Source: Botrimarina hoheduenensis (GTDB lineage: Bacteria > Planctomycetota > Planctomycetia > Pirellulales > Lacipirellulaceae). Taken from it: a stretch of DNA of 64,000 nucleotides. The DNA lies in assembly GCF_007859815.1 (NCBI RefSeq), contig NZ_SJPH01000002.1:560001-624000 (forward strand). The letters are read 5' to 3'. The position numbers and the translations under genes are program-made. Shown one piece after another: positions 17,847 to 26,465 of this stretch; the first letter of the stretch is position 1, and the number at the start of each line of letters is the position of its first letter. Below the pieces are notes generated by a model. That model saw only the letters and a program-made list of their open reading frames with translations, did no database searches and had not been told where the DNA came from.

Positions 17847-18029
17847 GCGTGCACTCCGCTAGCGACCTGTCGATGCTGTCACCGCTGGCGCCCGAAAAAT
17901 CGTTGCGGACGGAATAATCAAGTTAACCGGCCCCACTGGCCGATGCTCTCCGAGAAGCGCCGCCCTGCGCACGCGATTGTCGCGTAGCGGCGAGCCTTCG
18001 CCCACACTCCCGGACGAGCAGGCCCCCCC

Positions 18030-18542
18030 ATGTCGGACTGGTACTTTGCCCCGTTGCGAGCAACGGTTGCGGCCCTGGTGGCTCACGACTCGACGCGCCA
18101 GATCGCTGTCGGCGTGGTTCTGGGTGCCATTCTGGGGCTATTGCCCAAGGCGACGTTGCTGGCCGCTATCTTTGCTTTCGCGTTAGCGGCATTCCGCGTC
18201 AACCGAGCCGCTGGCCTGGCCTCGGCCGGATTCTTCGCGATGCTCACGCCGTGGCTCGATCCGTTGTTGCATGCGGTCGGTTTCCGGGTCTTGGCCGCCC
18301 CCAGCCTGCAATCCTCGTTCGCCTGGCTCTACGACCTGCCGCTGGGCCCGTGGATGGGATTCCACAACTCAGTCGCCATGGGCTCCTTGCTTGTGGGCCT
18401 GTATATCGCCTATCCGCTCTACCTGGCGGTCCGCTCGTTGCTGGACCGCGTGCGTCCGCGCCTGGTTAGTTGGGTCATGAAATATCGCGTCGCGCGCGTC
18501 CTGCTGGGTGCCGACGTTGCCTCCCGTTGGGGAGCTCTCTGA
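18030..18542 (+). CDS. TIGR03546-family membrane protein
   Basis: 170 residues with about four hydrophobic segments (IAVGVVLGAILGLLPKATLL, FAFALAAF, the GLASAGFFAMLTPWLDPLLH region and MGSLLVGLYIAYPLYLAV). The GVVLGAILGLLPK and FxNSVAMGSLLVGL patterns resemble DUF2062-like proteins. It is followed after four bases by the TIGR03545 gene; members of these two families are usually neighbours, so they probably work together. The biochemical role is unknown. The start at 18030 is the first ATG after an intergenic gap and gives an ordinary inner-membrane N-terminus. Confidence 0.82.
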   Translation: MSDWYFAPLRATVAALVAHDSTRQIAVGVVLGAILGLLPKATLLAAIFAFALAAFRVNRAAGLASAGFFAMLTPWLDPLLHAVGFRVLAAPSLQSSFAWLYDLPLGPWMGFHNSVAMGSLLVGLYIAYPLYLAVRSLLDRVRPRLVSWVMKYRVARVLLGADVASRWGAL

Positions 18543-18546
18543 GAAT

Positions 18547-20352
18547 ATGAACCGTTACATCCGCATCGGTTATGTCGCTCCGCGGTTGGTTGGAGCGCTC
18601 CTGCTGTACATCCTGATTGAAGTGGGGGCGGGAATCGCCCTGCGTCAATCGATCATCCAGGGGGGCCAAGCCGCGGTGGGTGCCCGCGTCGAAGTGCGTG
18701 AGGTGGCGGTATCGCTGCGCCACGCCCGCGCCACGATCGAGGGCCTGCAGCTGGCGAATCCAAGTCGGCCGATGGAGAACCTGCTGGAGGCCGATCGGCT
18801 GGAGCTGGACTTCGATGGCAATTCCTTGCTGCGTCGCAAGGCGATCGTCGATCACGCCGTTCTTCGCGGCGCACGGTTCGGTGTGCCGCGAGAAACCAGC
18901 GGAGCACTCGACCCCAGCGACAAAACGACCGATACCGCGTCGTTCGCGCCGTGGATCACCGAAGGTGCCAAAAACGCCGCCACGGCTTGGGCGGAGAAGC
19001 TCGGTGGTGACATCGAGGGGCGCTTGCAGAGCACCATCGATGAGTTCGAGTCACCGCGCTTGGCCGACGAGCTTGCCGAGCGCTGGCCGGCGCGTTACCA
19101 AGCGCTTCGCGACGAGGCCGACGCCCTACGCGACGAGGCTCGCCGCTTCCGCGATGAGCTGCGCGTGGCCCGCGAGAATCCGCTGCGGTACGTCGATCAA
19201 CTCGCCGCGGCTCCCAGCCGGCTGCGGGCCCTGACTGCCCGCTTGAAGCAGCTCCAGACCGACGTGGCGTCCTTGCCGCGAGAGATTGAGGCCGACCGCC
19301 AGCAAATCGCCGTGGCCCGCCGCGCCGATGAAAGCCGGCTCCGCGCGTCGCTCGCGGCCGATCAATTGGATGCTAATTCGCTCACGACTCAGCTTTTGGG
19401 CGACACCGTCACGCAGCCGATCGCCGAGGCGATCTCGTGGTTGCGATGGGTGCGGCGGATGACCCCTTCCACGAAAGCCACTGGAAACGTCACGCCCGCC
19501 AGCCGCGGCGTCGACGTGCAGTTTCTTGGTCTCCAACAGCGCCCCAATCTGCTGATCCGCGCCTTGGACATCGAAGGTTCGGCGACGCTTGCTGGCCGCC
19601 CCGTCGAGATGACCGGCGTGCTAACGGGTCTGACCACCGAGCCCAGCCTGCACGGCGAGCCGATGCGGCTGGTGCTGAGCACGACCGGCGGTGCCAAGCT
19701 CGAAGTGCGTGCCACGATCGACCGCTCGACACCGGTCCCCAGCGAGACGATCCACATCGACTGCCCCAATTTCACGGTCCCGCGGCTCGAACTGGGTCCC
19801 GCGGCCGGTCTGGCCCTGCGGACCGATCCTTCGGTCGGCAACCTGACGGTGAGCCTGCAAACCGAAGGCGAGGCCTTGTCGGGCCAGATGCAGCTCGTGC
19901 AAGAACAGTTGCAGATCGAGCCCGCCCTGGGCCCGAACGCCAGTGCCTTCTCAGCAAGGCTTGCTGAAGCCGCGGCGGGCCGGCTGGGTCGATTGAATCG
20001 GGCCGCCACGCGTGTGGATCTGGCAGGCACGCTGAACACCCCCAAGGTGACCGTTTGGTCCAGCCTGGGAACCGGCCTCGCCGAGTCGTTGCGGGGAGCC
20101 GCAGAAGGGGTGATTTCCCAAGAGCGCGAGCGACTGCTGGCCGCTTCCAGCGAAGATCTGGCCGAGCGACTTGCCCGCTTTGATGCGGCCTTGAGGCCTT
20201 TGCAAGAGGCCGTTTCGGGTGCCGTTGAGGGCTCGGGTGGCGACCTGAAGTCGCTCAGCTCGGCCGTGCTCGCGGCCGGTTCGGGGCGTGGCAGCCTGTC
20301 ATTCGAGAAGCTGGGACAGCAGCTTCCCAAGGCGGGCTCGCTGTTCCGCTAG
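18547..20352 (+). CDS. TIGR03545-family envelope protein with coiled coil
   Basis: 601 residues from the ATG at 18547, four bases after the stop of the TIGR03546 gene. It has one N-terminal membrane anchor (VAPRLVGALLLYILIEVGAG), then a large periplasmic part. Residues about 45-110 resemble AsmA/intermembrane-bridge style segments (VEVREVAVSLRHARATIEGL, EADRLELDFDGNSLL). A charged coiled coil spans about 175-290 (LRDEADALRDEARRFRDELR). The C-terminal half has further beta-rich repeats (PVEMTGVLTGLTTEPSLHGE) and ends KAGSLFR. AsmA-like similarity is my reading of the pattern, not a search result. Function unknown; the tight coupling implies a two-protein membrane complex. Confidence 0.82.
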   Translation: MNRYIRIGYVAPRLVGALLLYILIEVGAGIALRQSIIQGGQAAVGARVEVREVAVSLRHARATIEGLQLANPSRPMENLLEADRLELDFDGNSLLRRKAIVDHAVLRGARFGVPRETSGALDPSDKTTDTASFAPWITEGAKNAATAWAEKLGGDIEGRLQSTIDEFESPRLADELAERWPARYQALRDEADALRDEARRFRDELRVARENPLRYVDQLAAAPSRLRALTARLKQLQTDVASLPREIEADRQQIAVARRADESRLRASLAADQLDANSLTTQLLGDTVTQPIAEAISWLRWVRRMTPSTKATGNVTPASRGVDVQFLGLQQRPNLLIRALDIEGSATLAGRPVEMTGVLTGLTTEPSLHGEPMRLVLSTTGGAKLEVRATIDRSTPVPSETIHIDCPNFTVPRLELGPAAGLALRTDPSVGNLTVSLQTEGEALSGQMQLVQEQLQIEPALGPNASAFSARLAEAAAGRLGRLNRAATRVDLAGTLNTPKVTVWSSLGTGLAESLRGAAEGVISQERERLLAASSEDLAERLARFDAALRPLQEAVSGAVEGSGGDLKSLSSAVLAAGSGRGSLSFEKLGQQLPKAGSLFR

Positions 20353-20433
20353 CCCTTGCCCGCCGCCGCAAGAGTTAAAACAGGCGGTCTGCCGCAACCA
20401 GGGGTTATTCTGTCAGCTTTCTGCGGAATTCTG

Positions 20434-20462
20434 TTGACACCCTGTCGGGTTGCGACTGTACT
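20434..20462 (+). promoter_or_regulatory. Sigma-70-type promoter of PEP-CTERM gene
   Basis: A perfect -35 box TTGACA (20434-20439), a 17-base spacer, and TGTACT (20457-20462) as a -10 with four of six consensus bases. It lies about 135 bases upstream of the start codon at 20596, implying a long 5' leader. Confidence 0.6.
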
Positions 20463-20580
20463 ACTGGATGGAATAAACAGTTACTGCTCGCAGCCAGAGG
20501 AAGGCTTGCGATCGGAACGCGCATGATTCGCGCTGATACATCTTGTCCTGTCCACTACTGAGTTAGTTCGCGTCATCGCG

Positions 20581-20586
20581 AGGAGG
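20581..20586 (+). promoter_or_regulatory. Strong Shine-Dalgarno site
   Basis: AGGAGG lies nine bases before the ATG at 20596 and fixes the start. Most genes in the window lack such a strong site, so this gene is probably well translated. Confidence 0.85.
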
Positions 20587-20595
20587 AAAGTTCCA

Positions 20596-21228
20596 ATGAA
20601 GTCGTTCATCGCTACGCTCTCAGGTGTAGCAGCGGTATGTCTTTTGTCGGCCTCGTTAGCACAGGCCGCTACGATCGAGCTCCAGTTCACCGGGCTCGAC
20701 GTTCTTTACGATGGCACGAACATCACCGATGCCAATAATGCTGGTGCCGACCCTCTCGGAGTGGTCACCGTCGATGTGGACGGATCACCGGTTGCCGGAT
20801 CGCCTTTTTCTACGGCGGTTTCTGCTGAACTACTCATCCCCGGTGTCTTCAACATCGCGGTCGGTGGCGACACGGTCATGAGCGCCCCCGGTGGTTCCGT
20901 CACGGTCAACCTTCCGGCCGGTAACTTCCTAACCGTCGCGCTGGATTCGGCGACCATCACCTACCTGAACGCCGGCTTCGCTCGCTTTGCCTTCGGCGGT
21001 GCCGTGGCGAATGTCACCGGACAGTCCCTTCCCGGTGGCTTGATGATGGGCGATCCCATCAGCTTCTCTTTCTCGGCGATCTTGGCCTCGCAAACCAACA
21101 ACGGTGTAGACCTGTTGACCTTCCGTGCCTCGGGCACCGGTGAGATCGAAGGCGCTGTCGTTCCTGAGCCGGCAACGGCTTTGCTGGCCGCTCTGGCTGC
21201 CCCCCTGGCACTCGGACGCCGCCGCTAA
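20596..21228 (+). CDS. Small PEP-CTERM exported protein
   Basis: 210 residues. The signal peptide MKSFIATLSGVAAVCLLSAS ends around LAQA|ATIELQF. The mature part is beta-rich, dominated by Gly, Val, Thr and Ala, without Cys after the signal and without a catalytic motif. The tail VPEPATALLAALAAPLALG then RRR is a PEP-CTERM sorting signal. A recognisable promoter, a 135-base leader, a strong ribosome binding site and a downstream hairpin indicate a single, well-expressed gene. It is similar in design, but not obviously in sequence, to the PEP-CTERM gene at 11242. Function unknown. Confidence 0.86.
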   Translation: MKSFIATLSGVAAVCLLSASLAQAATIELQFTGLDVLYDGTNITDANNAGADPLGVVTVDVDGSPVAGSPFSTAVSAELLIPGVFNIAVGGDTVMSAPGGSVTVNLPAGNFLTVALDSATITYLNAGFARFAFGGAVANVTGQSLPGGLMMGDPISFSFSAILASQTNNGVDLLTFRASGTGEIEGAVVPEPATALLAALAAPLALGRRR

Positions 21229-21312
21229 GCCGCTGAGTCGCAAGCTGCGACAGATTTTGCTCCACAGAGTTTACTCCAAAGAGCACAAGACTAAGCTTCG
21301 TTTGGACCCGCA

Positions 21313-21348
21313 AAGAGCCGTACGCCTTGGAAGAGGCGTGCGGCTCTT
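21313..21348 (+). terminator. Probable terminator after PEP-CTERM gene
   Basis: A 14-bp stem (AAGAGCCGTACGCC with GGCGTGCGGCTCTT, one G-U) around an 8-base loop, followed by the weak pyrimidine tract GCTCTTTCTG. It is about 85 bases after the stop codon. Confidence 0.7.
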
Positions 21349-21672
21349 GCTCTTTCTGCGGCCTGTTTTAGGCAGAGTCGCTATGCAGAGTCGCTTAATC
21401 TCAGCCCCGTAGAGACGGGCGCGGCTGTGTCACCCGTGTGCGTGTTGGCCCGGCAATCTAAAGAGTTGTTTGCTGAACGGACTAACCTGTTCGCGGGACG
21501 GGTTCTCCCTTTCAGGCGGCCTGCCACGGCAAGAGATGCCCGAAAGCGGTTCTGTCCGGCATGATAAACGATCACGGCCAGCCCGGCCGGTACCCGCAAT
21601 ATGCGAGTGCCGCCCAAGCTGGCCAGTGAGGTTGGAGTCGCCAACGGAACGCTCGAGCGGGCTCCGTGTGCG
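21349..21672. other. Intergenic region between convergent genes
   Basis: About 320 bases between the terminator and the CBS gene stop. The only local pattern is a direct repeat of GCAGAGTCGCT at about 21372 and 21384. Short plus-strand frames here lack coding features. Confidence 0.4.
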
Positions 21673-22143
21673 CTAGGAGATCGGTGCGTCTTCACGCGCC
21701 ATCAAAGCGCTGAGATACAATAAGGAACGCTGACGCGTGGGGGGCGTTTGCATCTCTTTCATGGCGGCACGGATGACATCGCGACGGCTGATCTGACCGA
21801 GCAGCAGGCCCTCGTCATCAATTACGGGCAAACGCCGGTAGCTCGTCAGCAGGAAGGCTTGCGCGATCGAGAGTAGTTGTGTCTCGGGCGTGATTGTGAG
21901 GGCTTCGCGGTCCATGAAAGCGCCCACATCGCTAGACGGCAGCTGCTCGTACGCCGAGTCGAGCATGACCTGCATGCTGCACCTTTCCGAGAAGATTCCC
22001 AGATACTTGTAGTCCGGATCGACGACCGGTGCCCCGGAGATACGGCGGCGGAGCAGCAGCTCGATCGCCTGATGAACGTCCATCTCGGGACGGAGCGTGA
22101 CGAGCTTCGTCACCATGAAGTCGCGGGCCAGGACCGTGTGCAT
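21673..22143 (-). CDS. Two-CBS-domain protein
   Basis: 156 residues from the ATG at 22143, which has a GGAG 9-12 bases upstream; the ATG eight codons earlier is less well placed. Two CBS modules are seen: MVTKLVTLRPEMDVHQAIEL through APVVDPDYKYLGIFSERC, and ALTITPETQLLSIAQAF through LPVIDDEGLLLGQISRRDV. CBS pairs bind adenine nucleotides and act as energy or redox sensors, here without a fused effector domain. Two Rex-type operators lie 235-300 bases upstream, so expression may respond to NADH/NAD+. The partner protein is unknown. Confidence 0.88.
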   Translation of the reverse strand: MHTVLARDFMVTKLVTLRPEMDVHQAIELLLRRRISGAPVVDPDYKYLGIFSERCSMQVMLDSAYEQLPSSDVGAFMDREALTITPETQLLSIAQAFLLTSYRRLPVIDDEGLLLGQISRRDVIRAAMKEMQTPPTRQRSLLYLSALMAREDAPIS

Positions 22144-22378
22144 GGGCGGTTCTCCAGAAAGGCACAAGAAAGAGAAAAGAGGCGACGCGTCCTTCGCCGG
22201 GAAAGTGGCTCAGGGCGCGCCATACCGCTCCGCCGATGAGCGAAAAGCCATCGGCATTCCAGCAGCTGAAGCGTGTGAAGCTTCGCAACCGAAAAGCGAG
22301 CAACCGGGTCCGAGTATAGCGAGCGGGCTGCGAGGCTCCGAATTATGCGCGGCGATTCGAGCCCCTTTTCGGCCGAGC

Positions 22379-22396
22379 TTGTGAATCGATTCACAA
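22379..22396. promoter_or_regulatory. Rex-type operator, perfect palindrome
   Basis: TTGTGAATCGATTCACAA is a perfect 18-bp palindrome (20 bp with one flanking pair) and matches the established Rex operator consensus TTGTGAA-N4-TTCACAA at every fixed position. It also fits the CRP-type TGTGA-N6-TCACA, but the AA/TT next to the centre favours Rex, and rex is encoded in this window at 49036. It lies about 245 bases upstream of the CBS gene start and downstream of the valS stop. Confidence 0.75.
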
Positions 22397-22423
22397 GCGA
22401 ATCGCCCGGCCGCCGCGGCGACT

Positions 22424-22441
22424 TTGTGAACTCTGTCACAA
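22424..22441. promoter_or_regulatory. Second Rex-type operator, one mismatch
   Basis: TTGTGAACTCTGTCACAA matches TTGTGAA-N4-TTCACAA with one change (G for T in the right arm). Its centre is 45 bases from the centre of the first site. The two sites together upstream of the CBS gene make a chance match less likely. Confidence 0.68.
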
Positions 22442-22680
22442 ACCCCAGCGGGGTGCTCTTGCGCTCAGCGGAGAAGCCCGTGCAGGAGCGTTAAAGTCCT
22501 CCGAAAGCCCCCAGATCGCGATTCAAAGGGCCGTAGCGTCTGGTTTGCGATACAGGTCGTAATCCTTCAGCGCCGCCTGACGCGACACGTCGGTGCGACA
22601 CGCGCGAGACGGTTGTCACGGAAGCATCGCGCTACGGGGGGCGCTCTGCGGTGGCGGATCAGCCGCGCTTGGGGGAGAGA
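22442..22680. other. Intergenic region between valS stop and operators
   Basis: With the operators and leader this forms a 537-base gap (22144-22680). No supported gene; 22313-22318 reads TATACT on the minus strand and could be a -10 element of the CBS gene, with no good -35. Confidence 0.4.
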
Positions 22681-25600
22681 TCAGCCGAGCTTGGCCAGGG
22701 CCGCCGCGACCGCCGCGAGCTGCGTTTCGGCCTCGGCCAGCTTGGCCTTCTCGCCCTCGACCACCTCTGCCGGGGCGTTCGCGACGAACTTCTCGTTGCC
22801 CAGCTTGCCGCGTAGCGCGCCGGTAAACTTGGTGAGGTTTGCTTGTTCCTTAGCGAGGCGGGCCTTCTCCGCTTCAATCTTGATAAACGCCTTCACACCA
22901 ACATGTACTGTTATGGGGGTGTTAAATCCCGAGATGGACTTGATCGAAGAAAACTCGCTTAGAGCAGAATCAGGCCCTAATTCCACAGCGTTGGCCTTGG
23001 CCATTTGTGTGAAATAAGGTTGCATCGGTTTGATGAGATTTTCCGTTTCTTCGTCGCAATCGACTGCGAAGTTCAGGCTTTCTTTACTTGGGATACCAAG
23101 CCCCTGTCGCACTTCACGCACCGCGCCGAGCACCGCCTGGAACTTGGCGAACTGCTCTTCGATGGTGGGATCGATTGCGGCGGCGTCGCTCACGGGCCAG
23201 GGAGCCACGCAGATCGACTCGGTGCCTTCCACGGCTGCGGTCAGGCCGCGCAGCGGCGCGACCTCGGCCAGCAGCTGCCAAACCTCTTCGGTCAGGAAGG
23301 GGGCCATCGGATGCAAGAGCCGCAGCAACGTATCGAGCGCGTCGGCGAGCACCGCTTGGGCAACCTGTTTATCGGGTCCGGCTTGGGCGAAGCGGGCTTT
23401 GGTCATTTCCAGATAGAAGCTGCAGAACTCATTCCACGCAAAGTCGTACAGCGCCCGGGCTGCGTCGGCGAAGCGGTATTCGTCCAGCGAAGTGGAAACT
23501 TCGCCAGTAACCGTCGCCAGCCGGCTGAGCAGCCAGCGGTCTTCGATCCGCAGCTCGTCGGGACCGATCGCGCGCGGCTTGTAGTCTTGCAAATTGCCCA
23601 AGGCAAACCGGCTGGCGTTCCACAGCTTGTTGCAGAAGTTGCGGCCCAGCTCAAAGCGTTCGCTCGTGACCGGCCCGCGTGGCAGGGCGAGGTCCTCGTC
23701 CTTCTCGGCCCATTGGGTGCTGAACGGCTTGTCGCAGTGCGAACAGACGATGCGCGGCTGTACGCGGTTCTGCTTGGTTTGGTTGATCGTCCCTTGGCAG
23801 TGGGGGCAGACGAACTCGACCGGCAGGCGGACGTCTTGCGTCTCGGTCGTCAGGTAGGCGATGCCGAACCTCAGCGCATCGGCACCGAACTGGTCGATGA
23901 CGTCGAGCGGGTCGACGCCGTTGCCCTTCGACTTCGACATCGTCTCGCCGAAGCCGTCGAGGATCTTCGGATGGATGTAGACTTCGGGGAAGGGGATTTC
24001 GTCGAGCAGGTACTTGCCCATGAGCACCATCCGCGCGACCCACAGCGTGATGATGTCGCGTGACGTGACGAGCACGCTGGTCGGGTAGAACGCTTTCAGC
24101 AGGTCGGTCTGGTCCGGCCAGCCCATGGTGCTAAACGGCCACAGCGCGGAGCTGAACCAGGTGTCGAGGACTTCCTCGTCATGAGTAAATCCGTCCTTCT
24201 CTACTTTTTGCGCTTCGCTATCGTCGAGAAGACAGACACTCTTCGCGCCGTCTTTTCGCCAAACCGGAATCCGGTGTCCCCACCACAACTGTCGGCCCAC
24301 CGGCCAGTCACGCTTCTCGCCGAGCCAGTCGAGATAGCTCTTGCCGTAGCGCTCGGGGACGATGCTGACGTCGCCCGAAGTGACGGCGTCCATGGCTGAC
24401 TGCGCCAGCACGTCCATCTTCACGAACCACTGGTCCGCCAGATACGGCTCGATGGGCGTTTTGCTGCGATCGCTGTGGGCCAGGTCGATCAGGCGATCTT
24501 CAACGTCGCTCTCGGGATCGTGGAAACCCGCCTCGGTGAGATCCGCGATGACCGCCTTGCGGGCTTGCGGCATCGTGAGGCCGCGGTACTTCTCCGGCAC
24601 GCTGTCATTCAGCTTGCCGTCGGGCTGCATGATGTTGATGGTGCCGATCGACTCATTCCGCTGATACACCTCGTAGTCGTTCGCGTCGTGCGCGGGGGTG
24701 ATCTTCACGCAGCCCGAGCCGAGTTCGGGTTTGGCCCACTCGTCGGCGATGAGCGGGAGGGTTCGCTCCGCGAGGGGCAGCGTTAACTGCACGCCGCGCT
24801 TCGCCATATCGCGGAGCTGTAAGAGCTTCGGCAGGTGTGTCTTACGGCGCTCGGCGAGCGCTTCAATCTGCGCGACGATTGGCGGGCGTTCCTTTGCCGG
24901 CGCGGCGGCGAGTTTTTCTTTGAGTTCGGCTTCGACCTTGTCGAGCTGACCGGCCGGGTCAGGATGGACCGCCACGGCGGTGTCGCCGAGCATGGTCTCG
25001 GGCCGCGTGGTGGCGATGGTGACGTGCGTCGGCTCGCCCGCCTTCGGGTCCACTACAGGGTAGTGGAAGCTCCAAAAATGCCCCTTTACCTCTTCGTGGA
25101 ACACCTCGTCGTCGCTGACGGCGGTCTGGAGGAATGTGTCCCAGTTCACAAGGCGCTTGCCGCGGTACACCTTGCCGTCGCTAAACAGCTTGAAGAAGGT
25201 CTCGCGCACGGCGCGGGCGCATTGGTCGTCGAGCGTGAACCGTTGCCGCTGCCAGTCGCAGCTACAGCCCAGTTGTTTGAGCTGGCCGGTGATGCGCTTC
25301 TCGTACTGTTCTTTCCATTGCCAGATGCGATCGATGAGCCCTTCGCGTCCCAGGTCGTGGCGGCTGAGCTTTTCTTCCTGCAGCAGCCGCCGTTCAACCA
25401 CGGCTTGCGTCGCGATGCCCGCATGGTCCGTGCCCGGCATCCACAGAACCTCGTACCCCTCCATCCGCTTGCGTCGGCAGAGAATGTCTTGCAGCGTGTT
25501 GTTCAGCGCGTGCCCCAGGTGCAGGGCACCCGTCACGTTCGGCGGGGGGATGACGACCGAATAAGGCTTCTTGTCGCCCTTGAGCACCGGCGCGGGATCG

Positions 25601-25710
25601 GCGTGGAAGTAGCCCTTCTCTTCCCAAAACGGGTACCACTTGGCTTGGGCGGCGTGGTGGTCGTAGGCCGAGGGGAGCGTGGCCAGGTCGGTCTTGGAGG
25701 TGGTAGGCAT
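22681..25710 (-). CDS. valS: Valine-tRNA ligase
   Basis: 1009 residues, longer than the usual 880-950. The class I HIGH motif is HLGH at 64-67 and the KMSKS motif is MSKSK at 591-595. The editing domain lies between them and contains a charged helical insertion (KLAAAPAKERPPIVAQIEAL region). After KMSKS there is a four-cysteine cluster, CPHC at 635-638 and CSHC at 656-659, a likely zinc ribbon absent from E. coli ValRS. The anticodon domain and the C-terminal coiled coil (EAEKARLAKEQANLTKFTGA) are present. It charges tRNA(Val) and edits Thr-tRNA(Val). Preceded by a 122-base gap from the next upstream gene. Confidence 0.96.
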   Translation of the reverse strand: MPTTSKTDLATLPSAYDHHAAQAKWYPFWEEKGYFHADPAPVLKGDKKPYSVVIPPPNVTGALHLGHALNNTLQDILCRRKRMEGYEVLWMPGTDHAGIATQAVVERRLLQEEKLSRHDLGREGLIDRIWQWKEQYEKRITGQLKQLGCSCDWQRQRFTLDDQCARAVRETFFKLFSDGKVYRGKRLVNWDTFLQTAVSDDEVFHEEVKGHFWSFHYPVVDPKAGEPTHVTIATTRPETMLGDTAVAVHPDPAGQLDKVEAELKEKLAAAPAKERPPIVAQIEALAERRKTHLPKLLQLRDMAKRGVQLTLPLAERTLPLIADEWAKPELGSGCVKITPAHDANDYEVYQRNESIGTINIMQPDGKLNDSVPEKYRGLTMPQARKAVIADLTEAGFHDPESDVEDRLIDLAHSDRSKTPIEPYLADQWFVKMDVLAQSAMDAVTSGDVSIVPERYGKSYLDWLGEKRDWPVGRQLWWGHRIPVWRKDGAKSVCLLDDSEAQKVEKDGFTHDEEVLDTWFSSALWPFSTMGWPDQTDLLKAFYPTSVLVTSRDIITLWVARMVLMGKYLLDEIPFPEVYIHPKILDGFGETMSKSKGNGVDPLDVIDQFGADALRFGIAYLTTETQDVRLPVEFVCPHCQGTINQTKQNRVQPRIVCSHCDKPFSTQWAEKDEDLALPRGPVTSERFELGRNFCNKLWNASRFALGNLQDYKPRAIGPDELRIEDRWLLSRLATVTGEVSTSLDEYRFADAARALYDFAWNEFCSFYLEMTKARFAQAGPDKQVAQAVLADALDTLLRLLHPMAPFLTEEVWQLLAEVAPLRGLTAAVEGTESICVAPWPVSDAAAIDPTIEEQFAKFQAVLGAVREVRQGLGIPSKESLNFAVDCDEETENLIKPMQPYFTQMAKANAVELGPDSALSEFSSIKSISGFNTPITVHVGVKAFIKIEAEKARLAKEQANLTKFTGALRGKLGNEKFVANAPAEVVEGEKAKLAEAETQLAAVAAALAKLG

Positions 25711-25832
25711 CGTCGGCGCGGGGGCCCGGCTGGAGGGCGGGGGAGGAAGGTCGGCAATCGCGATAGGATCGCCGATTCGAGCCCGTTAGACCACCCGGCC
25801 GCGAGCCGGGTACGTGGTGGGGGGCTACGCCG

Positions 25833-26408
25833 CTAACGTCGCGGCGGGGGATCGCTGGCACGCGGAGCGGCAATCCCCAACCAATCGGCCATGACGGCCC
25901 CCAGCCGCTGGAGCCGCTCGACGTGGCCGTTTTGGGTTTCGTCCAGCAAGATCACCCGGCGGGGGTGCTCCAAGAGCAGCCGCAGGCGGTGGACCTGGAC
26001 CGTGGCGTCGGTACCACGATCCCCGGTGGGGTGATGCTCCTGGTGCGTTTCGATCTCCAGAGCGGCGATCTGATCGAAACGCAGCTCAAACGGCCGACCT
26101 GCCCAGATGATTGGCGAGACGACCTCGTACACGCCGGTCTGGGTCGGGCGGTCGAGCGTTAACGAGACGCGGCCGATCGCCAGCGTGATCACCGCCGCGA
26201 CGAGCAGCGCCACGCCGATCAGCAGCCCGATCCCCACCGGCACGATCCCCCAAGGGATGCCCCGGGCTTCGCTCGCCAGCAGCCCGAGAAATACCCCAGC
26301 GCACAGGGTGATGGTGCCACCGATGGCGGCCATGGCGAGCAGCGCGGCGAACCCGCCCGGCTTGCCGCGCAGCACGAGCCGATCGGGAAGTTTGGCGTAG
26401 ACCCGCAT
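25833..26408 (-). CDS. Two-transmembrane protein of unknown function
   Basis: 191 residues. Two adjacent hydrophobic helices occupy about residues 20-80 (AALLAMAAIGGTITLCAGVF and VPVGIGLLIGVALLVAAVIT). A soluble beta-rich tail follows (GRVSLTLDRPTQTGVYEVVS, FDQIAALEIETHQEHHPTGD, RVILLDETQNG), similar in layout to bacterial PH-like membrane proteins; that is a layout comparison only. It ends in a Pro/Arg stretch. It lies 57 bases downstream of the PhoD-like gene and upstream of valS, all on the minus strand. Confidence 0.75.
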   Translation of the reverse strand: MRVYAKLPDRLVLRGKPGGFAALLAMAAIGGTITLCAGVFLGLLASEARGIPWGIVPVGIGLLIGVALLVAAVITLAIGRVSLTLDRPTQTGVYEVVSPIIWAGRPFELRFDQIAALEIETHQEHHPTGDRGTDATVQVHRLRLLLEHPRRVILLDETQNGHVERLQRLGAVMADWLGIAAPRASDPPPRR

Positions 26409-26465
26409 AAGCTACACAAGAAAATCGCGATTATGCGTACGCAATGAGATGGAGAAATCTGCTAG

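Noticed and set aside
19389..20330. A 313-codon minus-strand frame opposite the TIGR03545 gene
   Set aside because: Ser/Arg/Pro-rich shadow translation with no start signal; the plus-strand gene is well supported.
22110..22439. A 109-codon minus-strand frame upstream of the CBS gene
   Set aside because: It starts inside the second operator and has a shadow-like composition with no ribosome binding site.
22379..22441. CRP/FNR-type binding sites instead of Rex sites
   Set aside because: TGTGA-N6-TCACA also fits, but the full TTGTGAA-N4-TTCACAA fit and the local rex gene favour Rex. No CRP-family gene is in the window; CRP binding remains possible.
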